Translations under genes and position numbers: made by a program | The notes under the pieces: model-generated | Database searches by the model: none | What the model was told of the DNA's origin: nothing | Seen by the model: the letters and a program-made list of their open reading frames with translations, nothing else | Assembly: GCA_009763385.1 (NCBI GenBank) | Contig: CM019831.1 | Span: 90,493,845 to 90,557,844, forward strand | Direction: 5' to 3' | Length of the DNA stretch: 64,000 bases | From: Coix lacryma-jobi var. lacryma-jobi | Lineage: Eukaryota > Streptophyta > Magnoliopsida > Poales > Poaceae | In this document: positions 20,955-31,965 of the stretch, in pieces | Layout of the letters: each line of letters opens with the position of its first letter | Position numbering within the stretch: the stretch's first letter is position 1

Positions 20955-22904
20955 TGCGGATACATGGGTGTATGCCGAGTCTCGAGTGATGAGTGATTGT
21001 CAACGGGTTTGATCGCAGGTTCTTTGGCTTGTGTTGTGCAGGTGTCAAGCATGGAGATAGTGATCGAGGGCAAGGTGAAGGTCAAGTAGAGACGTGTCGT
21101 GCCGTGCCGACGGACCGAGAGCGGTGAAGGGCGGACGTGAGGCTTGGACTGAGGGACCGGTGGCCTGAGGATCAGCTGTGGTGGCTGGCAGCCTGGGACA
21201 GCGACGAGCGAAGACTTGCGGGACATGGTGTTGCTCGGGTCGAGGACCTGGGGACACGTGTCGGTGGACGGGGTGCACGGGCGGTGCATCCCATCAACAG
21301 CTCCGGTTTGGTGGTAGAGCCAGAGAAAAACCATCGGGTGGACAGTTTTCCAGGTTTGGGCCTCAAAACCTGGGCACGGATGGTTTCCGAGTTTGCCACA
21401 AAACTCGGGCTGAGGACGGTTTTCTAGTTTGGGCCTCAAAACCTGGGTGCTGCGGGTTTGCTGAGTTTGGACCAGAAAACTCAGGCGCTGGTGGGCTGGT
21501 TTCCCGTTTTGGGCCTCAAAACCGGGGGTTGGCTGTGAAGGCTGGTTTCCCAGTTTCGGCCACAAAACCGGGGGCGGAGTCCGTGAAGAGGACGCAGAGC
21601 GGTGGCGGCACGTGGCGGCAATCGGTGAGGTTGCGTCGAGGCAACACTACCAGTTGTGCGGGCGTGGACGTCGGATCCACCTACCATCGAGTTGGTCCAG
21701 AATGACCTTATGGTTTAGCTGGTTCGCTCTGTAAGTAGTTAGGGGTAGAGTGGGAATTAGGAATAGTTAGAATTAGGATAAGTAGGGGGAGACACCCACC
21801 TCCCCATCCATCTCAGCCATTTGCTCTTTGCCTTCTAGTTTTTCCTGCTCTCCCACTCCCCTGTTGTAGCAAACTGAGATCCACAGAGAAGAGAACAATA
21901 CCTCTGTGCCCGTGAGATTTTTGAGGAAGTGAGACCGTAATCTCACTGTTGTAGCGTGTGGTAGCCACACGGTTGCAAATTCGTGTTGTGATTTGCGTTT
22001 TGTTCGTGTTCTTCGCGGAATTCTTTTTGCCATGATTTTCCCGTCGATCGATCTCTTTGCTTGGTGCGTCTTTTGGAAATCCGTTTGAACCAAGTTGTTC
22101 TAGATCGTGAGGCACTTCTTTCCACCGAAGGAATTCATCTCTAACCTCACGACCTAGTAGATCGGTTGATTTTCGTTTTGGATCGTTTTTGCTCCCTTAG
22201 TCCCGATTTCTTCCAATCCATCGATTTGGAGTTAGATGCGAGCCATGATTCCCATGGGATAGCTCACTAACCTCCTTGAGACTCCTCATACCAAGTCTAA
22301 GCCTTAGTGCTTTTGATTCGGAGGAGATCGAGTGGATTTCGCGGAAGAACTGTACTGTTTCGGGACCATCGGACGCTGAGTTCGTGAGCATCGGACGCTG
22401 AGCTCAAACCATCGGAGCATCCGGTGCCACGTGTCGTCTGACAGTGCACTTTAAGGAGCATCGGACGCTGACCATCGGAGCGTCCGTTGCCATCGGACGC
22501 GCCGGGGTCAAGCATCGGACGCTAGGGTTGCACTGTTCACAGCGTCCGATGGGTGTCCAGTAAGGTTCCAGAATCGCCCTGTTTGCATCGGACGCGTCCG
22601 TTGCTTTGACATCGGACGCTGCCAGCGTTCGATGCTGCTGAGTTCGCGCAGTTTCGTCTGCAGTTAGTTCGTCCGTTGTCGGTTTCGATTTCCGGCTTTT
22701 GCGTTGGGTTTCTAGAGTCGTATAGTGTCTCGCTGTGCTTCTTGGAAGCATCCAACCTATCTCTAGGGTTGTGGACACATACGAGCTCTAGGTTCGCTCT
22801 TGGGGTGTTTTCTCGGAACAGTAGCGACAAGTTTCCGAAAGAATTTTGAAGCTCCCATTCACCCCCCCCTCTGGTCGCTCTCTGGTTGCTTTTTCGATCC
22901 TTCA
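20955..22904 (+). repeat. 5' LTR of the SIRE-type element
   Basis: 1950 bp. It contains a hairpin array (21350-21573), a promoter-proximal A/T region, and about ten copies of the motif CATCGGACGCT or its complement between 22365 and 22640. The 3' edge has a C-run and TCTGGTCGCT just before the PBS. Confidence 0.93.
21350..21573 (+). repeat. Array of six small hairpins in the 5' LTR
   Basis: Units recur about every 37-42 bases, each an 8-base arm, a loop like GGGCCTCA and a complementary arm. Perfect arms are CCAGGTTT/AAACCTGG (21350-21373), CCGAGTTT/AAACTCGG (21387-21408) and CTGAGTTT/AAACTCAG (21461-21484). The units near 21424, 21503 and 21549 have imperfect stems in this copy; the first two pair perfectly in the 3' LTR. 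Confidence 0.85.
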
Positions 22905-22906
22905 AT

Positions 22907-22918
22907 TGGTATCCAGTA
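22907..22918 (+). other. Primer binding site of the SIRE-type element
   Basis: TGGTATCCAGTA two bases after the LTR. The first seven bases match the initiator-methionine tRNA site TGGTATCAGAGC; the rest has drifted. Confidence 0.7.
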
Positions 22919-22966
22919 GGTTAAGGATCTTCCACCTTAGCCGGTTCCAGATCCACAGAAGGCGAC

Positions 22967-25387
22967 ATGGATCGCGGCGTGGGCAAACCGCCGTTTTTCG
23001 ATGGGACGAACTATGCGTATTGGAAGATACGTATGTCGGCCTATCTCCAGAGCATGGGCTCTTCTGTTTGGGAGATTTGCAACAGGGACGATTACGTTGT
23101 CTTGGCTGCTCGTGTTACTCAGCTTCAGATGGATGAGCACGATGCCAATAGCCGAGCGCATAACGCTCTTTTCTCCTGTTTGAGCATGTCCGAGTTTGAT
23201 CGCGTTTCTCACCTCCCCACGGCTCGTGAGATTTGGGCGACCCTCATGCGCTTCCATGAGGGAACCTCTCAAGTCAAATCTCGTCTCTACGAGTCGCACA
23301 AGCGGGAGTACGAGAACTTTCGACACATGCCTGGCGAGAGCATAGAAAGTTTATTCGCTTGCTTTCAGGTGATTGTCAACAGGATGAGGGCTAACAAGGA
23401 GCTGTTGCCTTTCAACGATCATGAGAGAGCTTTGAAGCTTTTGCATACTCTTGATCGGTCGGTGTGGGATTCCAAGGTTCAGGCGATCATCGAATCGCCT
23501 AACTATGAGACCCTCACATGCGACGAGCTCTTCAGTAAGCTCAAGTCCAGTGAGATTGACGCCATGGCAAGGGCTTCTTATGAAAATCCTTCTGGCCCGT
23601 CGATGGCTTTGGTTTCTGGCTCTTCTGCTAACCCTCTGGAGGCTTTGCACTCTCTTCACTTCTTTCTGTCACAGAGGAGCAGCTGGAGTCTTTGGGGGAT
23701 GACGAGTTGGCTATGCTCGCCAACCGGTTCTCGCGGTTCCACAACAACCGCATGAACCGTCACCCGCGGAGGAGGACGCTCGGGATGCTACGAGTGCGGC
23801 GACCCCAACCACTTCATCGCCAATTGCCTGAAGAAGAACAAGCAGACCTTCGGCAAGGCGGAACATGGGCACAAGTACGACTCCGGCAAGCGCAAGGAGA
23901 AGTACGTCCCCGCGAAGCACAAGCGGAGGGGCGGCCTCAACAAGGAGTACATCAAGACGAAGTACTTGGAGAAGGCCCAGGCTGAGCAGCGTGCGTTCTT
24001 CGCCACGCTCAGCGACGTCGATGACTTGGATGACGACTCCGCTTCCTCAAGCGACGACGAGTCCGAGAAGAAGAGGAGGATCGAGGACAAGCTGAACGGC
24101 CTCTGCTTCTTCGCCGATGACGAGGGCTTCTGCACCATGGCCCTCGGCAAGGAGGTCAACGGTGAGCTGGAGGAGACTCCTCGGAACAACGACAACGACG
24201 ACGACACCTCCCAGGTATCTCTGACCCCCGACGAGCTTTCTGCTGAGGTCGAGAACTTACTGCCGCTCTCCTTAGTCAAGACAAGTTGCTTAGGCGTGCC
24301 GCTAGAGAGCGCAAGGAGTTTAGGCAGAAGTGGGAGGATATGGTGAAGGAACTTGAGTTTGTCAAGTCCACCGTTGTTGTCACTAAGGAGGAGGAGTGTG
24401 AGATGTGCACCACGCACATGACTGACCTTCTCACTTTGAGAGGTAAGTATGTTGCGTTGGTAGGAGAGGTGGATGAGCTCCGTGCTAGACCCTTGTTGTT
24501 GGGTGCGTGCAAGACCTGTCCAGGCTTGCAAACCGAGTTGGCAGAGAAGAATGCCAAGATTGAGTCTCTTGAGAAGGCCAGCTCGGGTAGCACTTCTGTG
24601 TCTAGGTGCGCTTTGTGCGAGGGTTTGGAGATGGAGATCGCTAATGTGAAGCATGACAAGATGCAAACCGAGGAGGAAAACACATACCTTCGAACCATCT
24701 TGTCATGGGTGTCTAGCGGTGAGCCACAGCTCGGGATGATGATCTCCCAATTCAAGCGAGCTGCTGGAGGTCCAGGTGTAGGCTTTGCTCCGGGTGTTGA
24801 TCTTTCTGCTTTCGGGAAGATTGGAGAGTCGAGTGGTCTAACCCAAACCATGTGAGAAGCCCAACTCCACCACTACTCCCAAACTTACCAAGCTTCCAGC
24901 CAAAGAGCCTCTCAAGCCCTAACACCAAGGATGGAGTGTTTGAAGAACCTCCACGAGCTCCACCCAAGAACCATCAATGGGCTCCCAAACCAACCACCTG
25001 AAAAACAAGCTGGACACAATGCCACCCATCCAGGAGGAGCTTATGCCACAGAAGGGCAAAGTGATCCACACCCACTACCGTGAGTACCAACAACCCCCTT
25101 TGAGAGCGGTGAGGTACCATTGTGAGCACTGTGGGAGAGATGGACACTTGAGTGAGTTTTGCTTTCGGCGCAAGAGAGAGGCGCGCCGTGCTAGGGAGAT
25201 GAACAATGCGGACATGTACCATCCTTTCCATGATGTACATGTGCCAAATGTTCAGAGGAGAGCTCCAAGGAGAGCGGCTAGGCCTAGAGGTCCAGAACCT
25301 CAAGTTCCCAGGCCTAAGCAGAGAGGACGTGCCCGGCAGGAGCCTGCAGTTGTAGGCTATGGACCCCTGCGTGGTTGTTTGTTGTAG
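22967..25387 (+). pseudogene. Copia gag with two zinc knuckles
   Basis: Starts at MDRGVGKPPFFDGTNYAYWK, the copia gag N-terminus. The capsid part includes WATLMRFHEGTSQVKSRLYE, YENFRHMPGESIESLF and LDRSVWDSKVQAI. A first CCHC knuckle (C-YE-C-GDPN-H-FIAN-C, 23786-23827) is followed by a basic stretch and an acidic serine/aspartate-rich segment. A coiled-coil-like region with several CxxC pairs follows (24286-24855). A second CCHC knuckle (C-EH-C-GRDG-H-LSEF-C, 25121-25162) lies near the end. Frames change near 23690, 24260 and 24855. Gag builds the particle and binds RNA. The two widely spaced knuckles flanking a coiled coil recur in the related element at 38805. Confidence 0.85.
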
Positions 25388-25612
25388 AGCGTTTTCCCCC
25401 ACCGCGTTTTGAGTATCGCGATGGACGCTCCTTCCTTAGCGGACCACGTTTTCCTCAACGTGGTGATCGCTCCTCTCGTAGGCGTGCTAGGAATGGTTTT
25501 TCTGCTAACCGTTCTTTGAGCAGCCGGCCCAACACTGGTATTCCCCTTACTTCACTAACCCCATGTGGCCGTATGCTCACCCTATGTCTTTTTATTGATG
25601 TAGGTAAAACGA

Positions 25613-25960
25613 TTGGAGAACGTTTGGTTGGTGGATTCCGGGTGTTCGAGGCACATGACCGGAAACGCCAAGTGGTTCTCCAGTCTTAGTCCGGTCACCG
25701 GAAAGGAGTATATCACCTTCGGCGACAACAGCAAAGGTAAGGTGCTGTCTCGTGGGTCGTGCGAGTTAATGAGCACTTTGTGTTGCGCAATGTTGCTCTT
25801 GTTTCTAACTTGCATTTTAACCTTCTTTCTGTTTCGCAACTCTTTGATGATGACTATGAGATTCGTTTTAAACCGAATCTCAGTCGTATTCTGGACCCTC
25901 AGGGCAATCTTGTTTGTGTGATTTCGCCTTTTGGGAAAGTCTTTCGTGCGGATTTCTCGG
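25613..25960 (+). pseudogene. Copia aspartic protease
   Basis: Reads NVWLVDSGCSRHMTGNAKWF, the copia protease signature with catalytic DSG. It continues ITFGDNSKGKVLSRG and, in the next frame, LRNVALVSNLHFNLLSVSQL. The frame breaks near 25760. Upstream, 25388-25612 holds a linker also seen in the 38805 element. Confidence 0.85.
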
Positions 25961-26720
25961 AGTCTTGGAATTGCTCGTTGTCTTTTGGCTGGACCTTCCT
26001 CCTCTGATCTTTGGAAGTGGCATAGGAGACTGGGTCACCTGAGCTTCGACTTGCTTGCAAGACTTAGCTCACTTGGCTTAATCCGAGGATTGCCCAAGTT
26101 GTCCATGGAGAAGGATCTTGTTTGCCATTCTTGTAGACATGGGAAGATGGTTGCCGCTCCCCACCATCCAGTGACTCAGGTCATGACTAAGCGCCCTGGA
26201 GAGCTTTTGCATATGGACCTTTGTTGGTCCGGCTCGGGTGAGCTCGGTGGGGGGAAGTGGTATGTGCTTGTTGTTGTCGACGATTTTTCGAGATATTCGT
26301 GGTCTTCTTTTAGCCGAGAAGACCGAGACTTTCTCCTTTGCTCGCAATCTGATTTTGCGTCTTCAGAATGAGTTCCCTTTGAACTCAATGCGAGCTATTA
26401 GGAGTGATAATGGTTCCGAATTCAGAATTCGGATTTTGAGAAGTTTTGTAACTCTTTGGGTTTAGAGCATCAGTTTTCTTCTCCCTACACACCGCCTCAG
26501 AATGGTGTTGTAGAAAGGAAGAATCGGACCCTTGTAGAGATGGCCAGGACGATGCTCGATGAGCATAGGACTCCTAGGCGATATTGGGCCGAAGCTATGA
26601 GCACTGCATGCTACATTTCCAATTGCAATTTTCTTCGAGCTTTCTTGAAAAAGACCTCTTATGAGTTGCATTTGGAAAACTGCCAAGGTGAGTTATTTTA
26701 GAGTTTTTGGTTGCCACTGT
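25961..26720 (+). pseudogene. Copia integrase, C-terminal part lost
   Basis: The zinc region shows WKWHRRLGHLSFDLL and VCHSCRHGKM (HHCC). The core has LLHMDLCWSGSGE (first Asp), VVDDFSRYSW, IRSDNGSEFR (second Asp) and SPYTPPQNGVVERKNRTLVE (Glu). The frame shifts near 26300, 26390 and 26455. After KKTSYELHLE the expected C-terminal domain is barely recognisable up to about 26880, where the G-rich block begins. Confidence 0.85.
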
Positions 26721-26879
26721 TTTATACTAAAAAGGAAACCTGGACAAATTTGAGTCTCGTTCTTCTGACGTTGTGTTTTTGGGTTATGGCACACATACTC
26801 GCGCTTATCGTGTACTTAACCTTGACACTAACCGAGTCATGGAGATATCCGATGTCACCTTCGATGAGACATGGTGGTC

Positions 26880-28260
26880 CTTCTTTCTGGGGTTAGTGAA
26901 TGGGTTGGCGATGGGAGGATGAGAGGAGGGTATCGGAAGAGGGATGACCGCGTGGGCAAAGTGATGGTCGTCGTGGGTTCAAGGACACGTCTTCTTCGGG
27001 GGGGGGACAAGGAGCGAGGGTACCCGAGGAGGGCCGGTGTGTTGAGGGGGGGGGGGAGGCGCAGTTAGCGCCAGGGGTGTTGGGGTGGGGGGGCGAGTAC
27101 CGGAGGGGCGGTGGTTTTGGCCCTCAGGCATTTGTGATTGACCGGGGGAGAGCGGAATGGCAATGGGAAAGTGGTTGCCATGTGGAGTGGAGAACAGGAT
27201 GAAAGGTGGACAGTGTCTCCCCTGGTGATTGGGTCAAGGGAGGAATGGGCAGGAAGGGGGTGTAAGAAGGAAGAACTTGGAGGGACTGGTTACAGGAAGT
27301 AAGGAGTATGAGGTCTTGGGATTGAGCTGTTAATGGCAGGAATTGGGCGTTTGGTATGTGGGTAGTGGTTAGGTAGTTTGGAGGGATTATGAGGGAGGTT
27401 CGTCTGGAAGGGGTTAGATTTTGGGTGGGTTGGGTTAATTAGCGGCTTAAAGGGGGGTGTGTGGTTTGGTGCAAGCGTAGGGGGAGGAGGTGGTAGAGGG
27501 GTTTGTGGTGAATGGGAGGGGGGTAGTATCTGGGAGTTTAGGGATGGGTGTGTTAAAGGGAAGAAGCTTGGTGGGGGTTTGGAAAAGGTGGAGCCTGGGG
27601 GGTGAAGGGGGTGGGATTATGGGTGTTGAGAGTGGGGGGTGGGAAAAGTAGTAAGGGGGTAAGAAGCAAGGGGACATGTGGGGATGGTGTGGAGTATGCT
27701 TGTTCGGGAGGGGGGAATCGAACGATTGATGGGGAGAGGAAAAGCAGGTCGAAGGAGGAGGGAGGTGGGTTCGGGAGGGGTGTGGGACATGCGGAAGAAG
27801 GAGTGTTGTGTGATAGGGGGGATGGAGTTAAGCGGGGTAAGGCTTAAACGAGGGGAGTATGTGGACTTCGGGTGTGATTGAGTTAAGGGTTGTGGTGGAG
27901 CAGGGTAGGGGGAAGGGCGTTTTAGGGTGGCGGTTGATTGTGGAGCAGAGAGGGGTCTTCGGGGGTGGGGGGAGTTGGGTGAAATTGGAGTTGACAGACT
28001 TTGTGCTGAGTTTAGGAAAGGATTTGCGTATACTGTCACTTCGTAGGTGGAGTGGGTTGGCGTGGTTGTTGCAGGAGGTTTTGGTAGCCACAGGTGTCTA
28101 ATTGAACTGCGGGTTGGAACGAGTGCACGGAGGGGGGTGAATTTTCTGTGGGGGTTGATAAATGAGGTTTAGGCAATCATGGTTTATTTGGTATGGGGGA
28201 GTTGAAGAAGGGATGTGTCTCTTTGTTCGAGTAATAAAGGTGGCCATGTGATTAGAATAG
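26880..28260 (+). other. Extremely G-rich, C-poor block inside pol
   Basis: About 1.4 kb with very few cytosines and many runs of three to ten guanines, unlike either side. It replaces the expected integrase C-terminus and the integrase-RT linker. Fragments at the left edge still resemble the pol linker (GVSEWVGDGRM). Long open frames on the minus strand here are Pro/Ser/Thr-rich because of composition. It could be a real strand-biased sequence or poorly resolved sequence. Confidence 0.6.
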
Positions 28261-28419
28261 TCGGTGGTTATAAGCGTGGACCTAATCGCCGTGGAGGGAA
28301 GATTCCGATGAGACCATGGTTTTGTCCTTCTTCTCGCTTGAGCGGTAGGTGATCATGAGGTTGGCGAGCCTCTTTTGATGATGAAGAAAAGGTGCTGAAG
28401 GGATAGATGACCCAGCACC

Positions 28420-29460
28420 TCCTCCACCTGCTGTGCCACAAAGAGCGGCTTCTACGACGACTCACGGCCCGACACGTCTTCTTCCTGGGGGCCGTGGGAT
28501 CCGCCACCTCGAGCGATACCCTTTGTACCCGAGGAGGCACCAGCTGCTGTTGAGGGTGAGGCCACTTCGGCAAGGAGGCGCCACGACACATTCAGCGCCA
28601 GCACCCGCCTCAGCAGATGATCGGCAGCATCGACGAACGCGTCACCGGTCAAGGCAATCTCTCACTTTGCTCATTCTGCATTTGTTGCTGATTTTGAACC
28701 CCGGGATGTTGGACACGCTTTGACGGATCCGGATTGGGTCAATGCCATGCATGAGGAGCTTGAGAAACTTTGAGAGAAATCGGGTTTGGGTTCTAGTGTC
28801 TCCACCTTCTAAGTGTCACCCAATTGGGACAAAATGGGTTTTCAAAAACAAGCAGGGAAGAATGGCCATGTTGTGAGAAACAAGGCCAGACTCGTAGCCA
28901 GGGATATAGTCAGAAGGAGGGGATAGACTATGAGGAGACGTTTGCTCCTGTAGCTCGTTTGGAGGCAATTAGGATACTCTTGGCTTTTGCTGCATCCAAA
29001 GTTTCAAACTTTTTCAAATGGATGTCAAGTGTGCCTTCTTAAACGGCTACATAGAAGAGGAGGTGTATGTTAGACAACCCCCCGGTTTCGAAAATCTCAA
29101 GTTTCCAAACCATGTCTTTAAACTTCACAAAGCTTTGTATGGTTTGAAACAAGCCCCTAGAGCCTGGTATGATAGGTTGAAACCTTTTTGCTTGCTAAGG
29201 GTTTTAAAATGGGATGTGTAGACAAAACGCTCTTTCTCCTTAAGCAAGGCACTGATACTCTCTTGGTCCAAATTTACGTGGATGATATCATTTTCGGTGG
29301 TTCTTCTCACGCTTTGGTTGCCAAGTTTGCAGACACTATGGCAGGGAGTTTCGAGATGAGCATGATGGGCGAGTTGACGTTTTTCCTCGGTTGCAAATCA
29401 AGCATCCCGGGAAGGGACGTTCGTGCACCAGGGCAAGTACACCCGGGGACATTCTGAAGA
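28420..29460 (+). pseudogene. Copia reverse transcriptase
   Basis: A low-complexity linker (28420-28660) leads to DPDWVNAMHEELE, HPIGTKWVFKNKQ and DYEETFAPVARLEAIRILLA. These are followed by MDVKCAFLNGYIEEEVYVRQ, LYGLKQAPRAWYDRL and the active site IYVDDIIFGG (YVDD at 29275-29286), then FEMSMMGELTFFLG. Catalytic residues are visible. A stop near 28770 and frameshifts near 28890, 29020, 29190 and 29390 break the enzyme. Confidence 0.88.
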
Positions 29461-30215
29461 AATTCGATATGGGTGAGGCCAGCCTCTTCCAACACCCATG
29501 TCGACCACGATGGCCCTGGATGCGGACAAGGAGGGAGAAGCAGTGGACCAGAAGGAGTACCGAGTATGATCGGGTCGCTGCTGTACCTGACGGAAACACG
29601 CCCGGACATTCAGTTCGCGGTGTGTCTTTGCGCGCGATTTCAGTCTTCGCCGCGCACCTCTCACCGTCAGGCAGTCAAGCGCATTATGAGGTACTTATGC
29701 TTCACTCCTGAGTTTGGGATTTGGTATTCTGCTTCCTCCACCCTTTCCCTTTGTGGTTATTCCGATGCCGATTTTGCTGGTTGTCGCTTTGAGCGCAAGT
29801 CCACTTCTGGGACTTGCCAGTTTATTGGTTCTTCTCTTGTTTCGTGGTCTTCTTGCAAGCAGTCTAGTGTCGCCCAGTCTACCACGGAGGCTGAGTATGT
29901 TGCTGCGGCTAGCTGTTGTTCCCAGTTACTCTGGATGATGGCCACTTTGCATGATTTTGGTCTGAGTTTTTCTCGCGTTCCTTTGCTTTGTGACAGCACG
30001 AGTGCTATTAGCGTTGCTAAGAACCCCGTGCTTCACTCGAAGACCAAACACATTTGATGTGCGCTTTCATTTCTACGAGACCACTATGAGAAGGGTGATA
30101 TCGACCTTCGCCATGTCGATACTCATCATCAGTTGGCTGATATTTTCACCAAGCCTTTGGACCAATCAACCTTTAATCGGTTGAGAGGTGAGCTTGGTGT
30201 GTGTTTCCCCTTTTA
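29460..30215 (+). pseudogene. Copia connection and RNase H domain
   Basis: The frame 29473-30057 contains MIGSLLYLTETRPDIQFAVC, HRQAVKRIMRYLCFTPEFGI, SLCGYSDADFAGCRFERKS, QSTTEAEYVAAASCCSQLLW and LLCDSTSAISVAKNPVLHSK. The catalytic D, E and D pattern (DADFAG, EAEY, DSTSA) is present. A frame change near 30040 separates the final KHIDVRFHF and ADIFTKPLDQSTFNRLRGEL. Confidence 0.88.
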
Positions 30216-31349
30216 GATGAGGGAAATATTTTGGTTCTTGTACGATAGACTGACTCTTTTTCGTTTGTCTTTGTTTTCTTTGCATTTTTCAGCATACGCT
30301 ATTACATTCTGAGCTTCATGTATATACTCTTTAGAATGTGATTATGCTCTGTTAGTATGCTCCGATGCTTTATGTTGATGCATGTAGCTTATGCTCTTCT
30401 GATCACTGATACATGTTGTGAGCTGAGCTATTTTTGAATGGTGAACCTGCTTAATGAACTTAAAATCTGAAATGTTCACCATTGAGATGTGCAACTAGCA
30501 TGTGTAGGATGTTGTTGAGTTCACTCGTGCTTTTCATATATGCTAGGTTGCTATGTCTCCAGTTCTGAGTCATTCACTTGCTTGGTATGTTCATATTCTG
30601 TTTAAAATCTGAACCAAGTTAAGTGAATTGGAAAGATCGAGATGGGATTCCTTGTCAACACATCACAGCCTCGAGACTGTTTCTCACTGCACTTTGAGTT
30701 AAACTTGAGCTGTGTAGTGTATGACCGAAACTGTTGCTTTAAGCTTCTGATTGCTTCTGCATAGGCTTTGCACAGTTGGAAAGTTAGGCAATGACAAGCT
30801 TTCACCTCTCGTAGTCACATGCTGAATTCTGAACTTGTGTAATTTCACCGCTGCAACTCCGATTAAAATTTGAAAACACAAGTCTATGTTTCATTCTGCA
30901 GCATGATGATTGAACTTTGCTAGGGGTAGTTCACCTTGTATACATGTTTAGCACTTGTTCGAATTCCTGTCTATACATGTTCAGTGCTCTTTTGATGGTG
31001 AATACTTTTGGCTAAAAACTGCTCACTTTGCTATATGTTCATATTCATATTTGGTGATCAGTTTGAGCCTTTGCTAGCTTGTATGCTTTTCAGTGAGTCG
31101 TTGGAGCTATACTGTTTAGAGCATCTTTTCATTCTCTTGACTATATTCCTGAAGCTGCTAACTTGCATTTTGACTCATATGCATTTTAGAAGGGGGAGAA
31201 CTTCTCTTGTTTGGCACTTTTGATGGCGCATTTTTCTAAGGGGGAGAAAATTGCTTTCGCTTCCTGTTGCTTGATGGTGCATTTTCAACTAGGGGGGAAA
31301 ATTTGGACAAATCATACCTCCATGTTCAAAGGGAGAGGAATCGGTTGTG

Positions 31350-31549
31350 TGCACATGCAAGGGGGCTTGCTCATGATGAGTTTTTGAAAGCACCATGAAA
31401 GGGGGAGCTTGCTCATGATGAGTTTTTGAAAGCACCATGCCGGGGGAGCTTGCTCATGATGAGTTTTTGAAGCACCATGAAAGGGGGAGCTTGCTCATGA
31501 TGAGTTTTTGAAAGCACCAGCAAGGGGGACTTGCTCATGATGAGTTTTG
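31350..31549 (+). repeat. Tandem repeat of about 42 bp, five copies
   Basis: Five near-identical units pairing GGGGGAGCTTGCTCATGATG with AGTTTTTGAAAGCACCATG. Each unit carries an AAGGGGGAG-like purine tract resembling the true polypurine tract at 31955. The last unit is slightly degenerate. Confidence 0.85.
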
Positions 31550-31564
31550 AAATTTCCATTTGTT

Positions 31565-31800
31565 CGGAGCGTTTTTGCTAGTTGTGTTGAGCCTTTGCCT
31601 CTATCTTGAGGGACTAGCATTCGCCTTTCAGATTTTCAATTGGTGTCGAGCTTCTTGCTAGTTGTGTTAAGCCTCTGTGCCTCTATCTTGAGGGACTAGC
31701 ATTTTGCTTCGCCTTTTCAATTGGTTTTGCTAGCGGTGTTGAGCCTGTTCTACCTCTTCTTGAGGGCTAGCTTTGCTTTGCTTGGTTGCGTCGAGCCGTT
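31565..31800 (+). repeat. Longer tandem repeat, about 2.5 copies
   Basis: Units of roughly 95 bases starting TTGCTAGTTGTGTTGAGCCT and ending with CTTGAGGGACTAGCATT. The third copy is partial. Confidence 0.7.
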
Positions 31801-31954
31801 GCCCATGTCTTTGGGAACCAAGTTATTTCGCTCTCTCCACTTGACCTTCTTTCGGCTTTGCTATGCTTTTGGGTCATTTGGTCAAGTTCTCTCTTCTCCT
31901 TCTTTCTCTCTCTATTTCCATTATGATTTGTGTGTAGTTGATAATGCACTCATC

Positions 31955-31965
31955 AAGGGGGAGAT
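31955..31965 (+). other. Polypurine tract of the SIRE-type element
   Basis: AAGGGGGAGAT directly before the 3' LTR, in the correct position to prime plus-strand synthesis. An identical tract lies at 34201-34211. Confidence 0.85.

Larger units (their letters stand above)
30216..31965 (+). other. 3' spacer of the SIRE-type element
   Basis: 1.75 kb between pol and the 3' LTR. SIRE elements often carry an extra, env-like ORF in this position. I see none here: only short A/T-rich frames without recognisable domains. The right half holds tandem repeats (31350-31800). Confidence 0.6.

Noticed and set aside
21350..21573. Hairpin array as a microRNA cluster
   Set aside because: Stems are only 8 bp with 8-base loops, far too short for miRNA precursors.
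27447..28091. Long minus-strand open frames rich in Pro, Ser and Thr
   Set aside because: They follow from the near absence of C on the plus strand (few stop codons on the minus strand) and show no domain.
30216..31330. Envelope-like ORF in the SIRE 3' spacer
   Set aside because: Only frames below about 72 codons, without a signal peptide or convincing membrane segment.
31350..31549. CRISPR-like regular repeat
   Set aside because: Units are contiguous without unique spacers, inside a plant retrotransposon; a simple tandem repeat.
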